A stretch of 64,000 nt of DNA, from NCBI RefSeq assembly GCF_000202635.1, contig NC_015125.1, positions 2,294,001-2,358,000 of the forward strand, in the 5' to 3' direction. Under the pieces are notes generated by a model. The model was not told the origin of the DNA and did not search any database. It was given only the letters and a program-made list of their open reading frames with translations. This stretch comes from Microbacterium testaceum StLB037. Its GTDB lineage: Bacteria; Actinomycetota; Actinomycetes; Actinomycetales; Microbacteriaceae. The translations under genes were made by a program, and so were the position numbers. Below, one piece after another: positions 1 through 8,244 of the stretch (position 1 is the stretch's first letter; each line of letters begins with the position of its first letter).

Positions 1-2
1 CG

Positions 3-245
3 AAGCTCGTCGAGTCCGCCGTCACGACGCACGAGCGGTTCGATGTCACGCGCAACGGTGACCGCGTCGCCGTCCTTCTGAGCGCCGACGATTACGACTC
101 CCTGCTCGAGACGGTCGACATCCTCAGCCGTCCCGACGAGATCGCGGCTGTGCGGGAGGGGCTTGCCGATCTCGCCGAGGGGCGGACCTCGTCCCTCGAG
201 GATGTTCGTGCGGCGATGACCGTGCGTGGGCGCTTCTCGTCGTGA
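3..245 (+). CDS. Type II antitoxin, Phd/YefM (RelB-like) family, 5' truncated by window edge
   Basis: The first 80 codons of the window read as the C-terminal part of a YefM/Phd-type antitoxin. VTRNGDRVAVLLSADDYDSLLETVDIL is typical of the DNA-binding/dimerisation fold followed by the toxin-neutralising helix, and the tail EIAAVREGLADLAEGRTSSLEDVRAAM follows the family pattern. The start lies upstream of the window. The stop TGA at 243-245 overlaps the GTG start of the next gene, the tight coupling usual in toxin-antitoxin operons. In this family the antitoxin binds the toxin and represses its own promoter. Family assignment is by recognition of the sequence pattern only. Confidence 0.85.
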   Translation, partial: KLVESAVTTHERFDVTRNGDRVAVLLSADDYDSLLETVDILSRPDEIAAVREGLADLAEGRTSSLEDVRAAMTVRGRFSS

Positions 246-514
246 CACCCGAGTACGAGGTCGTTTTCAGCCGGGCCGCTCGACGGGCGCTCGAGCAGGA
301 TCTCCCCGAGAAGGTCGCGGCCGCGGCCTTCGAGTTCATCGCGGGCGCCCTCCGCGCCAATCCCCGTCGTGTCGGTAAGCCGCTCCGCGAGCCGCTCGCG
401 CCGCTCCACTCCGCACGTCGCGGCGACTACCGCGTTCTGTATCGCATCGTCGACCACCGGCTCGTGATCGAGATCGTTTCGATCGTTCACCGCCGCGACG
501 CGTACCGAGCCTGA
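242..514 (+). CDS. RelE/ParE-family toxin (predicted ribosome-dependent mRNA interferase)
   Basis: A 90-residue basic protein starting at GTG 242, overlapping the antitoxin stop by GTGA. The sequence YEVVFSRAARRALEQDLPEKVAAAAFEFI...NPRRVGKPLREPLAPLHSARRGDYRVLYRIVDHRLVIEIVSIVHRRDAYRA is a standard RelE fold, with the conserved R-R-G-D-Y-R-V-L-Y strand and the C-terminal HRRDAY. RelE toxins cleave mRNA in the ribosomal A site; ParE relatives poison gyrase, and the HRR-Y tail favours RelE. It forms a two-gene operon with the upstream antitoxin and appears intact. Confidence 0.88.
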   Translation: MTPEYEVVFSRAARRALEQDLPEKVAAAAFEFIAGALRANPRRVGKPLREPLAPLHSARRGDYRVLYRIVDHRLVIEIVSIVHRRDAYRA

Positions 515-653
515 GGACCCGTTGTCAGGTGAGATTTCCCTGACCCTCACACGATTCTCAGCAGCGCATCCCTAAGATGGCTCCGACCTGTGGCCGCGGC
601 CCAGGCGAGATGCGATGCCCGGCCGGATGGCATCCGTCCCCGAAAGGACCCGA

Positions 654-1922
654 GTGAGCAAGAGCACGACCCCGCGCGGGCAGAGAACCGTCGCGCGCCA
701 TGGACGTCTGCGGACGCTCAGCCCCGCCGGCCAGATCTTCCGCGCGGTCGCGGTGGGACTGGCCGTTCTGCTGGTCTCCGGTTTCGGAGTCGGCGCGTAC
801 GCGCTGTACGACCTGTCGTCGAGCTTCACGGCCGACGCGGTCGAGCTGAAGGGGCAGCCCGCGGTTCCGCCGGACCTCGGCGAGCTTAAGGGCGGCGTCA
901 ACCTGCTGCTCGTCGGAACCGACGAGTGCGAGCCCGATTTCGCGCCGCTCTTCGGCGACCGCTGTTCGGGGGCCGACTCCGGCGACAGCCTCAACGACGT
1001 CAACATGCTCGTGCACATCTCCGACGAGCCGCGCCGCGTGACGGTGATCTCGTTCCCCCGCGACCTCATGGTGCCGATCCCGTCGTGCACGGATGCCGAC
1101 GGCAACGAGACCTCGGCGATGAGCAAGCAGCAGATCAACTCCGCGTTCTCGTACGGCGGGCTCTCGTGCGTCGTGCAGACCATCTCGAAGCTCAGCGGGC
1201 TCGAGATCCCCTTCGCCGCGAAGGTCAGCTTCGGCGGTGTCATCAACATCACCGACGCGATCGGCGGCGTCGACGTCTGTATCGCCAACGGCATCAAAGA
1301 TCCGTACACCGGCATCGACTGGCCCGCCGGCACGCGCACCGTGGTCGGTCTCGACGCCCTCCAGTTCCTCCGCACCCGCCACGGCGTGGGCGACGGCGGT
1401 GACCTCGGCCGCATCTCGAACCAGCAGCAGTACATGTCGCGCCTGGCCAACAAGATGAAGAGCCAGGAGGTGCTGTCGAACCCGGCGACCCTCTACAAGC
1501 TCGCCTCGACCGCCCTGCGCAACGTCGACCCCTCGACGTCGCTCACGAACCCGCTGACGCTCGTGCAGATCGCTTCCGCGGTCAAGGACGTTCCCTTCGA
1601 CCAGATCGTGTTCATCCAGTACCCGACGTTCACCGACTCGGCTGACCCGAACCGCGTCGTCCCCGACTACGACGCGGCCGACACGCTCTGGGCCGCGCTC
1701 GCCGCGAACCAGCCCCTCCAGCTCTCGGGCAACCTGAGCGACGGAGACGGCGTCGTCGTCGACGAGAACGCCCAGCCGACCCCGACCGACACGGCCTCCC
1801 CGGCGCCGACCGATAGCGCGGCACCCACGCCCGAGCCCTCGTCGTCGGCGATCACGCTGCCGTCGGAGATCGCGGGCCAGACGGCCGCGCAGGCGACCTG
1901 CTCGAACGGCAACGTCCGCTGA
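654..1922 (+). CDS. LytR-CpsA-Psr (LCP) family cell-wall glycopolymer transferase
   Basis: A 422-residue membrane-anchored protein. A short cytoplasmic N-terminus precedes one transmembrane helix (about residues 28-52, AVAVGLAVLLVSGFGVGAYALY), then an extracellular LCP domain: NLLLVGTDE, SLNDVNMLVHISDEPRRVTVISFPRDLMVPIP (the Asp and Arg residues bind the lipid pyrophosphate), IGGVDVCI, and ALQFLRTRHGVGDGGDLGRISNQQQYM. A Thr/Pro/Ser-rich tail ends in a short Cys-containing stretch. LCP enzymes transfer wall polymers from polyprenyl-pyrophosphate to peptidoglycan. GTG 654 was chosen because GAAAGGA lies 6-7 bases upstream; a longer in-frame extension to 615 lacks a ribosome site. Confidence 0.92.
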   Translation: MSKSTTPRGQRTVARHGRLRTLSPAGQIFRAVAVGLAVLLVSGFGVGAYALYDLSSSFTADAVELKGQPAVPPDLGELKGGVNLLLVGTDECEPDFAPLFGDRCSGADSGDSLNDVNMLVHISDEPRRVTVISFPRDLMVPIPSCTDADGNETSAMSKQQINSAFSYGGLSCVVQTISKLSGLEIPFAAKVSFGGVINITDAIGGVDVCIANGIKDPYTGIDWPAGTRTVVGLDALQFLRTRHGVGDGGDLGRISNQQQYMSRLANKMKSQEVLSNPATLYKLASTALRNVDPSTSLTNPLTLVQIASAVKDVPFDQIVFIQYPTFTDSADPNRVVPDYDAADTLWAALAANQPLQLSGNLSDGDGVVVDENAQPTPTDTASPAPTDSAAPTPEPSSSAITLPSEIAGQTAAQATCSNGNVR

Positions 1923-1930
1923 CGCTTCCG

Positions 1931-1967
1931 CCCTGGCATCCGGTCGGTTCGGATTCGGATGCCAGGG
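1931..1967 (+). terminator. Hairpin after the LCP gene, built on GGCATCC/GGATGCC
   Basis: A 12-bp perfect stem (CCCTGGCATCCG / CGGATGCCAGGG) with a 13-base loop starts 9 bases after the LCP stop codon. There is no T-tract, as is common in high-GC actinobacteria. The stem contains the over-represented heptamer in both orientations. Confidence 0.65.
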
Positions 1968-1983
1968 CACGAGCGGGTAGTAT
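1954..1983 (+). promoter_or_regulatory. Possible promoter of tRNA-Ser
   Basis: TAGTAT at 1978-1983 is a good -10 box about 36 bases before the tRNA. TTCGGA at 1954-1959 is an 18-base-spaced weak -35 candidate. Inferred from consensus similarity only. Confidence 0.4.
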
Positions 1984-2019
1984 GAACCGGTGTGCTCGCG
2001 CCTTCGGCGTCGATCACCT

Positions 2020-2108
2020 GGAGACGTCGCATAGTCAGGCCTAGTGCACCACCCTGCTAAGGTGGAGTCCCCGTAAGGGGACCGAGGGTTCAAATCCCTC
2101 CGTCTCCG
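2020..2108 (+). tRNA. tRNA-Ser (anticodon GCT)
   Basis: The acceptor stem GGAGACG pairs with CGTCTCC. The anticodon stem CCACC/GGTGG encloses the loop CTGCTAA, giving anticodon GCT, which reads AGC and AGT. A long variable arm (TCCCC...GGGGA) and the T arm GAGGGTTCAAATCCCTC identify a class II serine tRNA. The discriminator is G, and CCA is encoded at 2109-2111. It borders the low-GC island and may be, or have been, an integration site. Confidence 0.95.
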
Positions 2109-2126
2109 CCAAATGTGCTTTGTGCG

Positions 2127-2161
2127 AACCCCGCGAAAACGATAGTTTCCGCGGGGTTTTT
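2127..2161 (+). terminator. Rho-independent terminator after tRNA-Ser
   Basis: An inverted repeat AACCCCGCG...CGCGGGGTT, with inner AAAC/GTTT pairing, is followed by a run of T. It starts 16 bases after the encoded CCA. Confidence 0.85.
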
Positions 2162-2164
2162 GCG

Positions 2165-2490
2165 TGCCGCACGCCTACCGCCGTCTGAGTGCTGAGAAGT
2201 ACCGCAGAAGGGCTCCAGCGCCGTTCTGGGCGCGTTCCCCACTCAGTGGCAGGTACTAGGCGTCCATCGGGTCCGTCGGGCGAGACGGTCTCACCCGTTT
2301 GCTGCGGGACGGGCACAACCACCTTCTCCCGCTCCTCCACTGACACCATCTCGTCCCGCGACAGGATGCCTGCGAACAGGTCTTGTACCTCGGCCTCTTC
2401 GACCGACCCGTCTTCTGCGATGAACACCTTCTTGAAGAGGCCTTGATTCAGGAGACGTCGCTCCGCGTCGGGAGCGGCCGACGGACGCTC
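2165..2490 (-). pseudogene. 3' remnant of a large serine integrase
   Basis: On the minus strand, an open frame after a TAA at about 2491 reads [20 protein letters not shown], then EEAEVQDLFAGILS. This resembles the end of large serine recombinases (RRLxNQAxFxKxxI...PFxxLL). The catalytic N-terminus, the zinc ribbon and most of the coiled coil are missing. The frame then runs on without a stop through the terminator and the tRNA, so no normal C-terminal end remains. Its 5' boundary coincides with the broken end of lsr2 on the other strand. The family call rests on a short stretch and is tentative. Confidence 0.5.
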
Positions 2491-2734
2491 TTACGAGATC
2501 GACCTGTCGGACAAGAACGCGGACAAGTTCTACACCGCGCTCGCTCCGTACGTTGACGCTGCTCGTTCCATTGGATCGCCGTCGCGCTCAGGGAGCCCTC
2601 GACGTAGCCGATCAACCAGCCCGGCCGACCTCAACGCGATCCGCGAGTGGGCTCGTACCAACGGCCACACCGTGAGTGACCGGGGACGGGTTGCCGCCAG
2701 CATCGTGGAAGCGTACAACGCTGCACACGTCTGA
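2480..2734 (+). pseudogene. lsr2: Truncated lsr2 (nucleoid-associated protein), C-terminal half only
   Basis: The frame ending at TGA 2732-2734 reads [31 protein letters not shown], a Ser/Arg linker, then [20 protein letters not shown] and [14 protein letters not shown]. This is the second half of the Lsr2 dimerisation domain plus the whole C-terminal AT-hook-like DNA-binding domain with its RGR-type core. About 25-30 N-terminal residues are absent. The frame is closed by TGA at 2444-2446, with no ATG, GTG or TTG start before the homology. Lsr2 silences AT-rich foreign DNA in actinobacteria; copies also travel on phages and islands. Confidence 0.85.
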
Positions 2735-2790
2735 GATCCGGAGCGCGTTCAGCTCCTTAGCCCCGACCGCTCAGCGTTGCGTTGAAGCTT

Positions 2791-4752
2791 CTATGGCTGA
2801 GTACCCTTTGAAGTCTCAGCATGTAGGCAAAAGTCATCGTTCATCTTGATGACCAACGCAATTAAGAGTCGTAGAGCGTGTGTGTACGCAGTCGCGTGTT
2901 CATTCTCTGTTGCGCCGTTTGCTTGGGTCCCGTGCAGATACTTGTTTCGAAGCTTGGGTCCGTTCCCGTGCTCCAATGTGTTCAAGAAGTAGTTGAAGTA
3001 CGTTCCTTCTGGGCTCGTCAGTAAACTCGATCCCACGGTAGCCCACCCCTTCTCCACCATGCGCTCGACTTCTTTCTGTCCCGCTATCGATAGATGATGA
3101 ATACTCACGGCCTCTTTGTCGTAGAACGAGCGCAGAATATTCAGGAGAGGGCGATTGGTGATCTGTACTCGCGGGCCAGTGTTCTCGATCACGCCGTTCT
3201 CGATAAGAAAATCGATCACGTGATGCTGGTATGGTCGGAAGTCATCGTAAGACACGATGTTTCTAGTGAGCAGCTTCTCTGCGCTTCTCGCCTTGAGCTC
3301 TTCGCTGATGTAGGCAATGTGTGACTGATCTGAGAACAGTTGAAACATAGTACCTGAGACTGCACTCTCCTTTATCGGGTACGCATACTTCTCAGGTATG
3401 AGGCTAGCGATTTCCTTGTATCGAACCTGATCGCCACTGATTGAAAGAAGATCACGATCCAGGGCGCCTTCCTGTGCGAACAAGTCAAACTGATTGGCGA
3501 CGCTTTCCATCTCTGCGAACAACTGGCGCGCTCGCGACAGGTACGACGCGCCCTGATCCGATGGGGTGAAGGAGAAGTTCTCTGCCCCGAATTCTTTCAC
3601 GATGTAGTCTTCGAAGAACCATTGGATTACGTCCTCTATGTACACATCCTTTGACTCGAGAAACTGGAGGTACGCACGAAGTCTCAGAAAGGTGAGGGTG
3701 TCAACAAGTCGGAATGCATTTCCGATCGAGTAGTCATCCTTCCCTTTCGTTCCAAGTATCCCCTCGATTGCGCTGATCTGGTTGGGGTATGAAGGTAAAT
3801 TCAGAAGAACCTGATCATCGGTGAATTCGAAGAGATGCATGAAGTTGTTCAGGATGCTTGGTTTGTCGAGGGTCTCCTCGAGCCACGCAACGCTGTAGGT
3901 ATAGTGAACAGACCAGCCGTCCTCTTCGCTTATCTCATACTCGACCGGTTCCTTCTGATCCTCGGAAAGTCCTATGCCGTAGCCTGTTCTCACTCCTTTG
4001 TTCTCCGCGAACATCGCTTCAGTCATGGCTTCGTACCTGCGTTTCGCGCGAAGCTTCAACTTGGCGTCGAGTCCGATCGAGGTATTTGTTCGGGCATCCC
4101 GGACTAGCTTGACGAAATTTGGGTTAGCCTCGTCGCTATCGATGTAACTTTCGAGTAGTGCTCGCGATTGTGCCGTGGAGAGACTTGAGGGAATATATGT
4201 CGAACTCCTCGAAGCTCTCTCGATATGCTTTCGTATAATGATCTCGGCGTTGGAGGGCGAGCTGATCAATAGGGCTGTCAGGTCGCCGTCGTAGGCTTTT
4301 ACAAGAGCCTGATGGCCGAGCATGTGGCCGACGTGGATGTGTGCCCCAGCCAGCGCGGGCAGGGCAACCGTGCTATCGCATCGTTGGAAGACCCCGTGGC
4401 GTCCGAGTAGGTCGAGTAGATCATCGAGGAACTGCCAATCAACACCCTGGATGGCTTGGGCGAAGCTACCTTCATCAAGGTTAGAGAAGTGCCGTGCGAT
4501 CGCGCCGCGAATCTTGGGTAGCTTCGCTAAGGCGCTCGCTTGCTCGACCTCGCTGTAGTCAGGCGGCAGTATGTTCGCGGCCAAGTACTGCTCGACGTTG
4601 AACAGTTCGAGGAGGTCCTGTGTATCTCTCGGCGGATTATCGGGATCGAAGTTCTCGATGATCTCAGCGACGCGAGGTGTCTGCCACCCGGTAGACAGAT
4701 CGTGCGCTCCATAGAACTTGACGCGTCGCAGCGAGGCCTCTTCGTCGTCCAT
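2791..4752 (-). CDS. Large protein of unknown function with C-terminal HEPN-like RNxxxHG motif (DUF4209-like)
   Basis: A 653-residue, mainly alpha-helical, soluble protein. I do not recognise the N-terminal 550 residues. Near the C-terminus (residues 602-607) LRNKYLHG fits the RNxxxHG signature of DUF4209 and the R-x4-H active site of HEPN ribonucleases, followed by a helix (HATAYTHALRLLIALVIKMND) as in HEPN folds. ATG 4752 was chosen because GGGGGA lies about 8 bases upstream; an in-frame extension to 4956 has atypical composition and would run into the shared promoter region. It is divergent from the nuclease-like gene at 5039, sharing a 286-bp control region. GC is clearly lower than in flanking genes, which suggests transfer. 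A defence role is inferred from the motif and the neighbours. Confidence 0.7.
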   Translation of the reverse strand: MDDEEASLRRVKFYGAHDLSTGWQTPRVAEIIENFDPDNPPRDTQDLLELFNVEQYLAANILPPDYSEVEQASALAKLPKIRGAIARHFSNLDEGSFAQAIQGVDWQFLDDLLDLLGRHGVFQRCDSTVALPALAGAHIHVGHMLGHQALVKAYDGDLTALLISSPSNAEIIIRKHIERASRSSTYIPSSLSTAQSRALLESYIDSDEANPNFVKLVRDARTNTSIGLDAKLKLRAKRRYEAMTEAMFAENKGVRTGYGIGLSEDQKEPVEYEISEEDGWSVHYTYSVAWLEETLDKPSILNNFMHLFEFTDDQVLLNLPSYPNQISAIEGILGTKGKDDYSIGNAFRLVDTLTFLRLRAYLQFLESKDVYIEDVIQWFFEDYIVKEFGAENFSFTPSDQGASYLSRARQLFAEMESVANQFDLFAQEGALDRDLLSISGDQVRYKEIASLIPEKYAYPIKESAVSGTMFQLFSDQSHIAYISEELKARSAEKLLTRNIVSYDDFRPYQHHVIDFLIENGVIENTGPRVQITNRPLLNILRSFYDKEAVSIHHLSIAGQKEVERMVEKGWATVGSSLLTSPEGTYFNYFLNTLEHGNGPKLRNKYLHGTQANGATENEHATAYTHALRLLIALVIKMNDDFCLHAETSKGTQP

Positions 4753-5038
4753 GCTTGTAGTCCCCCATCTGGCCGAAGGCCGCTTCATTGACAGTCTGGT
4801 AGAGGGCTCCGACATCTGACGCTGCCGACTGGTCCCCCATCTGCGGGGTTGACTATGAGACGTTCGTCGAGTCGTGTCAAGCCATGCGTGATGGCTGCGC
4901 GGTTGGTGTTGGCAAAGGCGCGGGTCAGCGGACTGTCGGAGGGTGCAGAGCGCCAACCTGGTTTGGGATCGCGCCTGGACGCACGATCGGCCAGACTCGG
5001 TTCAGATTGACCGCTACCACCTCGAAACTGGAGTCGCG

Positions 5039-6478
5039 ATGATCATCTTGGGTGCTACGGCAGACGACAAGGGCGCGCAGCTGGAAGCATTGGTCGCTTC
5101 GATTTTTCTTTCTCAGGGGTATTCAAGTATTCGTCGCAATCTCGTAACTGCCGGTGGCAACGAGATTGATGTGTCCGCGATTCGGGAGTCCCCTGTCCTC
5201 TCTCACACGCAGTCGACGCCTATGATGTGTGAAGCGAAGGCGTATGCGAGCCCGTTGAGTATGCCGACGTGGCATAAGTTTCTGGGCAAGCTTCACCTTG
5301 CGCGTGCGGAAAATTCGAGCACCATAGGCATCTTGGTCGCGCTGAACGGTGTCAACGGGAACGTGGCCGGGAGCTACGCACAACTGGCGAAGACGGATAC
5401 CGCGGTTTTTGTGATTGAGGGCCGGGATGTCTCGGACGGTGCCATCGCGCGTAGGGAGCTCTCGGACGCGAGCGCTGTGAGGGACGCTCTCGCAAATCGG
5501 CTCGGGCGCGTGCCGGTTGACCTAGACGTGACCTATTACGCGGGAGCGTACTACTGGGCAGCTAGGTGGGATGACGGCTCATATTCTGTCTTCACCGGAC
5601 AAGGAGAGAGTCTTATCACCCAGCAGCTCGCGGCCTTGACGCCGGCGTTGCTGGCATCGCTGAGCGGTAATCTCGTCGGCAGCGAAACGGAGGAAGCTGA
5701 ACTGGAGGCGCGGCATGCGATCCGTGTTTCGCTCCTCGACGACCTGTTTCACGATAGGACGCCTGCCATGGGCGATGATCCGGCGCTCGACGAGGAGGTG
5801 CAGGCTCTTGAAAAGGAGCCCTTCTGCGCGGGGGTAGGTAGTCAACTGCGTTTGCTGCCACCCGGAGAACTTGACCACAAGGCGGTGTCAAGGCTGTTCG
5901 TCGCACTGTTTGAGCAAAAGACAAGTGTCCTTCAGCTCGGCTTCATAGCCGACAGGCTTCACGAGCCGTATGTAGACCGCCTCGTCGATGTCCTGCCGAT
6001 GATCCAACACGGATTTGCGCTGAATGACGAAGATACGGCAACGCTGAGGGCGATTGCGCCATTCTTTCCGAGCATGTGGGTTTTCTTGTCCGTGCCCTAC
6101 CCTCTCATCACAACGCATCGTGAGGAAAGTTCGGACGACGTCTCCCCTGAAATTAGCGCCTCCGATTCGAATAACTTCTGGTCCGAAGTGATCCGAATCG
6201 TGAAAGCGGAGTACGTAAATCCCTCCCTTCGAGGTCTGCTTTACGACCATCTCGGGCTCGCTGAACTTGCCACCCAAACCGAACTGGTCGTGAAAACCAA
6301 ATCGGGAGTAGCTGGCGTGATCAAATCCGTTGTGCGCGACGCGGTTCGTCAGATGGACTTCGCGGAGTTCGGTGGAGAGGGAATCACACACGTCTCGATT
6401 CGAATGCTGCCCCACGTCCCCGAGCCTTGGGAGGACGAACATCCTGATCCGGCGCATCCCCTGGGGAGGTCGGCGTGA
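5039..6478 (+). CDS. PD-(D/E)xK (Mrr-like) nuclease-domain protein of unknown function
   Basis: A 479-residue protein. The first 90 residues fit a restriction-endonuclease-like fold: KGAQLEALVASIFLSQGY (E16), NLVTAGGNEIDV (D44), then MMCEAKAY (E65-A-K67). That is the E...D-x20-E-x-K pattern of Mrr and Holliday-resolvase-type nucleases. Residues from about 100 to 479 are unfamiliar and probably carry recognition or regulatory functions. ATG 5039 has GGAG five bases upstream; an in-frame ATG at 4943 is possible but lacks a ribosome site. It is divergent from the HEPN-motif gene. GC is lower than in the chromosome around it. Function, including restriction of phage or plasmid DNA, is inference. 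Confidence 0.75.
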   Translation: MIILGATADDKGAQLEALVASIFLSQGYSSIRRNLVTAGGNEIDVSAIRESPVLSHTQSTPMMCEAKAYASPLSMPTWHKFLGKLHLARAENSSTIGILVALNGVNGNVAGSYAQLAKTDTAVFVIEGRDVSDGAIARRELSDASAVRDALANRLGRVPVDLDVTYYAGAYYWAARWDDGSYSVFTGQGESLITQQLAALTPALLASLSGNLVGSETEEAELEARHAIRVSLLDDLFHDRTPAMGDDPALDEEVQALEKEPFCAGVGSQLRLLPPGELDHKAVSRLFVALFEQKTSVLQLGFIADRLHEPYVDRLVDVLPMIQHGFALNDEDTATLRAIAPFFPSMWVFLSVPYPLITTHREESSDDVSPEISASDSNNFWSEVIRIVKAEYVNPSLRGLLYDHLGLAELATQTELVVKTKSGVAGVIKSVVRDAVRQMDFAEFGGEGITHVSIRMLPHVPEPWEDEHPDPAHPLGRSA

Positions 6479-6583
6479 AGTTCTTAGGCGCCCCGCCTGG
6501 GTTGGGCTCATGTTCCATTCAGAGCTAGCTTAGGAACGGGCTGGCCGGTGAGGACAGCGAGGGGTCGATTGCGAGGGATTCGC

Positions 6584-7792
6584 TCAACACCGAGGGAACG
6601 GATCGCCGATCGGCCAGCCCTCCTCCAGCCCGAAGTACTGATGCGGTAGTTGCGTTGGGCGTCGGTACTCCATGCCTTGGGCAGTCGGCTGTGCAACCTT
6701 CCAGTTGGAGAGCGGTTCGATTGTTTCGGAGGCGTACGGGTTCGGCCAAAATGTTGGAGCATACTTGCTCACCTGGCTGTAGTGGATACCCTCGGCGAGC
6801 AGAAGGCCTGCGACGTGTGGATGCCCCGGTCGACCGGGTCTACCCCAGTAGCCCTCATTTGCAAGAACGGGCGTCGCTTCGGCTTGGGGGTCCTCGACGT
6901 CGATGCGCCATCCGATCCGGCCATACAACGCTTGCGTTGTGTCCTCCTCATCATGGAAGCCGCTCGTGGTGTTGATGGCAATCACGAGTGGATGATCCAG
7001 GCTGCCGTATTTCGATCCCTTTTCGGAAAGCGCTTCTTCAAGAGGGCTGATGTCGTCGATGAAGGCGGCCTCTGCTGGAATGAAGGCTCCGAGTGCACGT
7101 TTGGCTGGGGAGTTTCTTGCACTGGCCGCCCGCGGCATCGGAAAAAACACGAGCTCCCAATCCTGCCATGACCATTCGAAGCGTCGATCAGGACGATCGT
7201 CCTGTAGAGAGAAGTCACCCGCGTCGGGGTCGAGGCCCGCGAGCCACAATTCAAGTCCCCGGCGAAGTTTGCCAGTAGGTGGAGATTGACTGCCGATCTT
7301 GATAGGAGTGACGGCGAGATGGAACGCCCCACTATCCATCGTGTTCAGCGAGTCGTATACGGATTGAAGCCGAGCGGCCGCACCACGGTCTCCACGTGAA
7401 AACAAGCATCTCGCCTCCACGTAGTACGCCGTTTCGCCTTTAGAGACGAGAAAGTCTGGGCGAGTGTTGACTCCATCGACCGGCGGTTCGACGGCGATTG
7501 TCCAATTATCGCGCCGGTACATCTCATGCAGGTACAGTTCCCAGAACGCGGACGTGAATACCCAATCGTCGTCTGATTGCAGCCGGGAGGCGATTGTTGT
7601 CCTTCCCTCGACCGGGTACAAGGCCAGCCATCGATCGATGAGGCTTCGGCACTGATCCCAAACCGGCCCCGCGACCCGACTCAGGAACGCGTGGGTCGAT
7701 TCAGAGTGTCGCGACGGACTAGCGTCTGTCCGCGCCGATGATCCAAAGATGGATTCTGCTCCCTGCACCGCGCGGCGATGGTTCAACGACAT
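6584..7792 (-). CDS. Uncharacterised protein with a PD...EAR nuclease-like motif
   Basis: A 402-residue protein, converging with the preceding nuclease-like gene over a 105-bp gap. Residues 80-130 read AFWELYLHEMYR (E85, E90), RPDFLV (P112-D113) and AYYVEARCL (E126-A-R128). The order E...PD...ExK matches the PD-(D/E)xK superfamily, but the catalytic lysine is arginine here. The rest (a Trp/Pro-rich C-terminus) is unfamiliar. It may be a nuclease with altered chemistry or a catalytically dead binding protein. The start at 7792 has no strong ribosome site. Its place in the same low-GC island suggests it is part of, or travels with, the HEPN/nuclease pair. Confidence 0.65.
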   Translation of the reverse strand: MSLNHRRAVQGAESIFGSSARTDASPSRHSESTHAFLSRVAGPVWDQCRSLIDRWLALYPVEGRTTIASRLQSDDDWVFTSAFWELYLHEMYRRDNWTIAVEPPVDGVNTRPDFLVSKGETAYYVEARCLFSRGDRGAAARLQSVYDSLNTMDSGAFHLAVTPIKIGSQSPPTGKLRRGLELWLAGLDPDAGDFSLQDDRPDRRFEWSWQDWELVFFPMPRAASARNSPAKRALGAFIPAEAAFIDDISPLEEALSEKGSKYGSLDHPLVIAINTTSGFHDEEDTTQALYGRIGWRIDVEDPQAEATPVLANEGYWGRPGRPGHPHVAGLLLAEGIHYSQVSKYAPTFWPNPYASETIEPLSNWKVAQPTAQGMEYRRPTQLPHQYFGLEEGWPIGDPFPRC

Positions 7793-8040
7793 ACTTCCCT
7801 ACTATGCGCCTATCCCGAACGGCTGAAAAGACGCCATAGCCGCCAGTAAGGTCACCCCTCTCTGACATGTGAGTTTCTTGGGTCTTCGGGTTCTGAAATA
7901 GCGCGAAGCAACTCCCCGCTAGTTTTCGCTGGTGCGTCGTCGGTCCGACCCTTCGCTTCGTCGTCGCGCCACCCACTCCAACAGTCGCTGCGTCTCCCAC
8001 GAGGGGTTGGAAAGCCACTGCGTCGGGTCCGCACTGAAGA

Positions 8041-8066
8041 AAAGCCCCGGTTCGCCGGGGCTTTTC
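8041..8066 (+). terminator. Strong bidirectional intrinsic terminator
   Basis: AAAAGCCCCGG, loop TTCG, CCGGGGCTTTT: an 11-bp perfect stem with A and T flanks that can work in both directions. No intact gene ends immediately before it on either strand, so its original gene may have been lost at the island boundary. Confidence 0.85.
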
Positions 8067-8213
8067 TCGTTTCGCGATGATCCCGCGCGGCGCGGCGCTC
8101 CCGGGTTCGGAAGGCGCAGGCGGTCTGGATGCAGGCCGGCGATCCGTTCGTCCGCGCCCGCATCGCCGGACGTTCTCTTCGAGATCCGCGGTGTGCCCCC
8201 CGACAGAAATTCC

Positions 8214-8244
8214 TTGCGAGAGGAGTGATGGTCATATGTATGAT
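8214..8244 (+). promoter_or_regulatory. Candidate promoter of the beta-helix/ricin protein
   Basis: TTGCGA at 8214-8219 and TATGAT at 8239-8244, 19 bases apart, lie in a locally AT-rich stretch about 60 bases before the chosen start. Consensus match only. Confidence 0.4.

Noticed and set aside
558..2093. 511-aa minus-strand open frame opposite the LCP gene
   Set aside because: Composition is a GC-skew artefact and it runs through the tRNA gene; the LCP frame is a clear family member.
7919..8050. Short minus-strand tail reading PTQWLSNPSWETQRLLEWVARRR as the remnant of a gene
   Set aside because: Only about 40 codons downstream of a strong terminator, with no recognisable family; not supportable as a gene.
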